This document shows, in pieces, positions 58,806 through 64,000 of a DNA stretch of 64,000 bases. This stretch comes from Macrobrachium rosenbergii (Eukaryota; Arthropoda; Malacostraca; Decapoda; Palaemonidae). The notes beneath the pieces were generated by a model. It was given only the letters and a program-made list of their open reading frames with translations. It made no database searches and was not told where the DNA came from. Where the stretch lies: positions 52,323,727 to 52,387,726 of the forward strand of contig NC_089781.1 of the NCBI RefSeq assembly GCF_040412425.1, read 5' to 3'. Within the stretch, counting starts at the first letter, position 1. Each line of letters begins with the position of its first letter. The position numbers and the translations under genes are program-made.

Positions 58806-58977
58806 GTACCTTGCACATGATATGGAGGAAGACGAAGAAGAACTCAAGTATGAAGTGTTCCCATGGGCCTTGGGGCAAAAATGGCATTGTAAATATTCCT
58901 TTATTCTAAAGAGACGTGATGCCATATTTTGGAAAATAGATTGTCGTGCTGTGGTATCAAAGAAATGCTGTGACCAG
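58806..58977 (+). CDS. Speedy/RINGO family cell-cycle regulator, one internal exon
   Basis: Speedy/RINGO proteins bind and activate CDK1/CDK2 without being cyclins; the conserved Ringo domain is cyclin-like. This exon encodes YLAHDMEEDEEELKY at its start, then EVFPWALGQKW, FILKRRDAIFW and CRAVVSKKCCDQ. It matches the family signature EEDEEE...KYE(I/V)FPWALG...R..IVS..CC as I know it from animal Speedy A. It is bounded by a TTCTTTCTAG acceptor and a CAG/GTAAAT donor, with no stop in frame. Neighbouring exons are not found in this window, which suggests long repeat-filled introns. Whether the gene is active is unknown; the exon looks intact. Confidence 0.75.
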
Positions 58978-59269
58978 GTAAATTAATTATGTTTGCTGTT
59001 AATTATAGCTGTTTTCCTGTGCTAAGTATGATAAATCAGTGAACTCTTCATTGAAATGCTCTTTCATATTAGAAAAACACTCAGAAGAGATAATACTAAC
59101 AATGTGCTTCACACTTTGCACTGTAGGCATTGCTAAAGGGATTATGCAACATACCTATGGTTCTCTACTGCCTTCCATTTCTACCATTTATTCAACTTCT
59201 CTATCAGGAATACTAACAAGATATCAGAATAATCCAACCAGGACCATTCACATTCTCCAGTCAGACAGA
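58978..59269. other. Probable intron downstream of the Speedy-like exon
   Basis: Starts with the donor GTAAATTAAT. No further exon of the family can be recognised here; the next recognisable sequence is an old LINE relic. Confidence 0.45.
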
Positions 59270-60120
59270 TGATATATATAACATTAGTACTCCAGAGAAA
59301 TCATGTATCCCTACACTGGATCTTAAATTATCCAAGAGAAAAATTAATAGAACTCCCAATCAAAGGGTAAGACTGGAACTCGCATTCTTTCCACCAATAA
59401 TGGCACAAATTTTGTAATGCAATTGCAGAGGTCCCAGATCTCAATCTGAGCAAGTCAAGCTACTTTAATCACAATCCTGGTATTATATGCTTGTGGGGAA
59501 CAAAATTAGGTACCCAATTCCATTATCCAGGACTAAACTGCATTCTGTCACCCTAAGCCACCCATCAATGAAAGAAGTAGAGGCAGAGCTATAAATCATT
59601 AAAAATTTTCTACAAAACACAACTTAATTATGATTGATAATAAATTACAGCCATAGCCATGTGGTAATTCTTAAAAGTGTATGTTCTTCTTCTTTATCTA
59701 ACTCCGGAAGGTGATTTATCCCCATGAGAATTGCAAAAATGCAGAGATCACCTTCCACCACCTTCTCTCTTATTTGGAGACATCAACACTCATGGCATTG
59801 TCAGTTGAAACTTTCACAGGTAGAGGAGGCAGGACTATAGGAAGCCTCGTTGATTCTAAGCATCTCTTTTTGATTAATGGTGATTCCCAGATCTGTTATA
59901 ATGTTGCACATAGTACATCATCTGTTGTTGCTCTGAGTATATTCTTTTCAGCTGTTGTCCTTGGTTACCTCCATATTAGTGACTAATGGCTGTTTCGTCT
60001 AAAATTAGCATCCAAGTGGAAGGCAAAAGAAGCTAATTGGGACAGTTAATTAGTGGTATTAAAATAGATTTTATATTTGAATCCTTTAGGAATGCCATAC
60101 AACTGCTTGAACAAAATTAT
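59270..60120 (+). pseudogene. Ancient LINE endonuclease relic (LINE-B/C-like)
   Basis: MAQILYCNCRGPRSQS (about 59400) corresponds to the ILQWNCKGLRART start of LINE-C ORF2. NPGIICLWGTKLGT in a shifted frame follows near 59480. Then FGDINTHGI at about 59777 and GRGGRTIGSLVD...NGDSQICYNVAHS...ALSI correspond to the DFNAHNPLWGG to ALDLSI stretch. Divergence from the families above is much greater than among copies elsewhere, so this is an older or different family. Confidence 0.6.
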
Positions 60121-60182
60121 GATTCCAGTAGTTTATTTATCCATATTTTGCATATTTGGCCATTGACATCTGGAGTGTCCAC

Positions 60183-60440
<258 letters not shown>

Positions 60441-60672
60441 TATATTATACACAGGCACTACCCTACTCACGGACAGGTTACATTCTGAATGGCCGTTCAT
60501 ATCTTGATTTGTTCGAAAGTTGGTTTTTAATATGTAGTGCAAAAGTTTTGTTTTGATGTTTACATTCAAATTTTTCTCCGGGCACCTATTTTGCTAGTAA
60601 GAATTTTTGCAAATAACATAAGAACATGAGGAAGAACCTGCTCTTTTAATCCCTTCCCTGATTATCCCAAGT
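60441..60672. other. Unassigned sequence left of the SINE
   Basis: Contains CTACTCACGGACAGGTTACATTCTGAATGG-like wording that looks repeat-derived, but I cannot name it. The last 13 bases (60660-60672) are the left target duplication of the SINE. Confidence 0.35.
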
Positions 60673-60929
60673 TAAAAGTTAAGTATACCTTAGTTGTACC
60701 AGACCACTGGCCCGAAGGATTAGACTTATTTCACGTGGCTAAGAACCAATTGGTTACTTAGCAACGGGACCTACAGCTTATTGTGGAATCCGAACCACAT
60801 TATAGCGAGGAATGAATTTCTATCACCAGAAATAAATTCCTCTAACTCTTCATCAGCCGGGCGGGGAATTGAACTCCAGCCCATCGAGTGACAGTCCACA
60901 GCTCTACCGACTCACCCAACAAAGAGTCG
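60673..60929 (-). mobile_element. tRNA-derived SINE with 13-bp target-site duplication
   Basis: On the minus strand it begins with a tRNA-like head: GGGTGAGTCGGTAGAGC (A-box-like) and GAGTTCAATTCCC (B-box-like), the internal RNA polymerase III promoter. A body of about 130 bp follows, then a tail containing AATCCTTCGGGCCAG and TGGTCTGGT. These phrases also occur in the 3' UTR of LINE-A, separated there by a hairpin missing from this SINE copy. Flanks carry a perfect duplication, GATTATCCCAAGT (60660-60672 and 60930-60942). SINEs encode no protein and depend on a LINE enzyme. Confidence 0.85.
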
Positions 60930-60942
60930 GATTATCCCAAGT

Positions 60943-61253
60943 ATTCTCGTGATTAACTGCCATATATTCCTCTTACAATCACGAGAATATTCGTTCAAAC
61001 TCGTAAAATATTCCTAGTTGTTTCTATCTTCCTGATTTAACTCGGTCTGTGGTGAATTCCCATTTTCTATATTTTGTATGTGTTTTAAATCCTGCAGTAT
61101 TATAAAGAACTACTTTGGATGCTAGGAAGGTAAAAAGAAGAAAATAAAATTTAGATTCAAGCAACATTCAAATTTTAGTATTTTTTCCATGCAGTGAAAG
61201 TTATGAACTTGGGGAAAATTTCACGGGAGCAGCGTTTGACATTGGAAGTTCAT
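60943..61253. other. Unassigned AT-rich sequence
   Basis: About 310 bp between the SINE duplication and LINE-A copy A4; nothing recognisable. Confidence 0.4.
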
Positions 61254-61339
61254 CCCCCTTGATGTGGGGCCACCTTGACGTGCTTAGGGGGCTCTTGAAC
61301 CCCAGGCATCTGTTCCTAGGTTTGAGTCTAAGAGTCACA
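61254..61339 (+). ncRNA. HDV-like ribozyme, LINE-A copy A4 (mutated)
   Basis: P1 is CCCCCT with AGGGGG. The TTGACGT loop and P4 are present, and the junction reads CTAA (61328-61331), the same junction type as antigenomic HDV. P2 and P3 have mismatches (GTGGGGC against GTCACA; GACGTGCTT instead of GACGTGGTG), so this copy may be inactive. Confidence 0.55.
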
Positions 61340-62071
61340 TATATGATTATATATTGCTTTGGATTAATTTTTGTGGAGTCCTCCACTTTTGCTAAATTTA
61401 TTGGACCTTTTAAATAGGAAAAGATATCATAGCTTGGAATGGGTTTACATCCGAAACTAAATAGTGAGAACTGTGGTAGGACCATCAACTCCCCGATAAT
61501 GCTCAAACTGAGAGTTATCAGATTGATAGCTCAAAAGAGTAACTATTCTTTATGGCTGGACCACGGATTCCAGGGGGGTCTGGTTCTGGTGATAGTACTC
61601 TAGGCATTCTATCTGGTTTGCCAATAACATGATTAGAATGGGGATGATTGTGTTGTGTTCTAGTAATATTATCAGTCCTAGCAAGTGGGTTTGGCTTACA
61701 CTTGGGCCACTCTAAATCATAGTGTGCCATCCCCTGTGGGGTAGGGTAGGGAGCGGACATTTTGGAGTCAGTTCTCACTTGTGCCATTGGTGGAAGAATA
61801 AACTCCATGAAAGGCTGATGATATCTTTTTAAGGTTTTCAGGTTTATTTTTTTTATAAACTGTACCTCAATCTTTATGCCTAGTAGTTTTAAAGATTTAA
61901 GTACCCCTGGGCCCTTTGATGGTAGCGATTCGGCACAGTTGACAACCGCTGGAACCTCCTCTTGACAACCTTTCTCTGGAAAAATCAGAAAAAAATACTA
62001 ATGTAATTACTCTGGAGCCCTATGCTCGAATAAAAAGCAAACCAAAAAAAAGCAGATATCTTGACCCAACC

Positions 62072-62576
62072 TTGACTCACTTCGACTCTCTCTTTGGAAG
62101 TGGAAGTTGGCCACGATTCCTGACCTTAGAAACAGAGAAGAAAATATCGGCATTGAAATTAGAAAACTTCCTGGTGAATCGACATTCAACTACTGAAGTA
62201 TCATTCAGACAAATAAAAGATCAGATGTGGATGATAGAAATCACAACAAAAAATCAGTCAGTAAATAACTTAACTATAAATAATATTAACAATACAAAGG
62301 TACATATAAAAAAAACATGACTATATGAACAGTGTACAGGGTACCATGGTACTCCCTGATAATGATGAAGAACCAATAGAAAAGAATATATTGCTGGATT
62401 CCCTTAAAAAAAAGGTACAACAATGTACAAGATTGCTAAGTATAGCCAGTAGACAGAGTAATGGAAAAACACTGAGAATAGCAAAGATAAAATTCGAAGG
62501 CCATGAATTACCCTTGAAAATTAAAACCATGGGCCAGAGCAGAGAACTGAGACCGTACGTTCCAAAACGTCTACAA
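62072..62576 (+). pseudogene. LINE-A ORF1 N-terminal half (copy A4)
   Basis: MTHFDSLFGSGSWPRFLTLE (62072, reading a non-ATG codon first) to KVHIKKT, then MNSVQGTMVLPDNDEEPIEK at 62325 after a one-base shift, ending at YVPKRLQ before the deletion junction. The zinc knuckles are gone. Only the amino-terminal part remains, useful mainly for confirming the N-terminal layout of the family. Confidence 0.75.
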
Positions 62577-63583
62577 GACTAGAAGACTGTTTGAGTCGCT
62601 GAATATAAATATACAAGTGCCTTTAATAGTAAAATCACCTCCTTCCTGGACAGTGAATAAAATGAGAATTTGTACACCCCTCAAGTATTTATCAAACAAG
62701 TTACTCATATACACCAGAACACCATAGACCGCATACAATAGAGCATATAAGCCGAAAAGGTCCACATTATGCAATATATACAGATGGATCTAAATCAGAA
62801 CATGGAGTGGGATATGCTGCAGTGTCCCAGGACAGGACTTATCAGTTCTCTCTTCCTAATAATGCCTCAGTATTCACAGCAGAATTGTATGGAATTGCAT
62901 CAGCTTTAAAATTAATTAAAGAATCATCATTCAATAATTTTGTGATTTTTAGTGACTCGAGAAGCACTGTATAAGCTATTCAGAGTTACAGATCAAAAAA
63001 TAATTTACAACAAATTAAATTATTTCTCCATAACTTATATAATAATGGAAGAAATGTAGAAATATGTTGGATCCCCATCCATGTAGGGATCAAAGGAAAC
63101 GAAGATGCAGACAATGCAGCCAAAGAAGTAAAAACCACATGACAAGATCAAATGTGAATGTCCCTGTTACTGATTATGTAACACACATAAAAATGGGTAT
63201 CATAAATAAATGGTAATATATATGGAATGAAGAACCTGAAAGTAATAAATTGAAACAAATAAAACCTAATGTTAAAAAATGGAGTTCATCTTATCAGAGA
63301 AAGAGACACTCAAGTAATTCTAACACATCTCAGAATAGGACATACTTGTCTGACACATGGGCACTTAATGAGCAGCCCACGTGGCCCGGCTCCCAAGTGC
63401 TCAGAGTGCAGGGTGGTAATAACGGTCAGACATGAGTTATGTGAGTGTCCAAAGTATGACCAACAACGACTGTCAACTTTTGGAAATAAACCAATGGAGG
63501 AAATTTTGTCAGAATCTTTTACATTTTCAGTCGTTCCGATTTTGATGTTCATGAGGAACTGTAATTTAATTAATAAAATATAA
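62577..63583 (+). pseudogene. LINE-A RNase H and ORF2 C-terminus (copy A4)
   Basis: Resumes at RRLFESLNINIQVP and reads YTDGSKSEHGVGYAAVS (about 62776), SVFTAELYGIASAL (about 62867), FSDSRS then a TAA stop near 62971, HVGIKGNEDADNAA (about 63080-63120), and CSECRVVITVRHELCECP at 63390-63450. It ends at 63583 with LINKI. Several stops and shifts. Confidence 0.8.
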
Positions 63584-63882
63584 AATTAAGTAAGTAATAA
63601 AAGCACGAAAACCCCTATAGTTTTGGTCGAATTAAAAAAAAGAAAAATTTAAAATATGGCTCAACTTATATTCTGAATTTTAATATACCTTTTTAGTGTG
63701 TATGTAAGAAAGCATAAGTAAATGTATTTATTATATGTATGTGTTCCAGTATGAGAGCATGTGCCTATGTGTAGTTTTTAATTTAATTTTAATTTGTTCA
63801 TCATCATACTGAATGATCTGTTGGGTCCTAGTGCTTGGCCTCAAGCGTAGACCTGGTATTTTAATCTAATAATAATAATAAT

Positions 63883-64000
63883 GCATAGTTTTTGGTTTAA
63901 ATGGCGGGGGCATTTCCACATTTGCAAAATTTTACTACTTAGGTGAATCTGAGAAGGGATCGTTTTTTGGAAGGAGTTCGCACTCGAAGCTAATTGTGGG
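63883..64000 (+). mobile_element. LINE-C 5'-UTR fragment at window end
   Basis: GCATAGTTTTTGGTTTAAATGG and the next 95 bases match the LINE-C 5' UTR from 20414 onward. The element starts just after the ribozyme, so it is 5'-truncated by about 75 bp, and it continues beyond the window. Confidence 0.8.

Larger units (their letters stand above)
61254..63882 (+). mobile_element. Internally deleted LINE-A (copy A4)
   Basis: A full 5' UTR and the ORF1 N-terminal half are joined at about 62577 to the region just upstream of RNase H, removing about 3.8 kb (the knuckles, endonuclease and RT). The junction reads CTACAAG/ACTAGAAGACTG. The 3' UTR ends early: (TAA)n follows TTTTAATC directly and the GAGCTGA hairpin present in A1, A2, A3 and A6 is missing. 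It is immediately followed by a LINE-C 5' UTR fragment. Confidence 0.8.

Overview
This is eukaryotic DNA made almost entirely of nested and broken transposable elements, probably from a decapod crustacean. That host assignment is an inference from three things: a tRNA-derived SINE of a type I associate with decapods, a DIRS1-like element, and I-group-like LINEs with RNase H. I see no bacterial features, no CRISPR array and no intact host gene. The only convincing host coding sequence is one exon (58806-58977) of a Speedy/RINGO cell-cycle gene.

Three LINE families dominate, all on the + strand; the names are mine. LINE-A has a Gag-like ORF1 with three zinc knuckles, an ORF2 with endonuclease, reverse transcriptase (YMDD) and RNase H, and a (TAA)n tail. 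LINE-B has an RRM-like domain plus knuckles in ORF1, FVDD in the RT and an (AATC)n tail. LINE-C is related to B and has an (ATCC)n tail. The 5' ends of all three fold into the same hepatitis-delta-like (HDV-like) self-cleaving ribozyme design. Two insertions bounded by target-site duplications start exactly at the predicted cleavage position.

Layout: 1-3040 is the 3' part of a LINE-B. 3041-5329 holds two copies of an unknown repeat with LINE-B 3' scraps. 5330-6964 is unassigned. 6965-8624 is a decayed LINE-A-like mosaic and 8625-8740 two ribozyme copies in tandem. 8691-15210 is a nearly full-length LINE-A (A1). 15211-55178 is one nested stack. The outermost element is LINE-B copy B2, whose two halves lie at 15211-19502 and 53203-55178. 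Into it went LINE-B copy B3. B3 was hit three times: by a LINE-C (20337-26989), by a DIRS1-like YR retrotransposon (29827-42672) and by a Tc1/mariner transposon (44316-52171). The DIRS was then hit by LINE-A copy A2 (32844-39367) and the mariner by LINE-A copy A3 (45004-51482). 55177-56897 holds LINE 3' fragments. 56898-60660 holds a long inverted repeat, the Speedy exon, an old endonuclease relic and a large (TA)n tract. 60673-60929 is a SINE with a perfect 13-bp duplication. 61254-63882 is an internally deleted LINE-A (A4), and the window ends in another LINE-C 5' UTR.

How the parts may work together: the ribozyme would trim the RNA 5' end, ORF1 would coat the RNA, and ORF2 would nick, reverse-transcribe and remove RNA. 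The 3' UTRs carry hairpins that co-vary between families. The SINE ends in the LINE-A 3' sequence and was probably mobilised by LINE-A. Every element ORF here is broken, so none of these copies looks autonomous.
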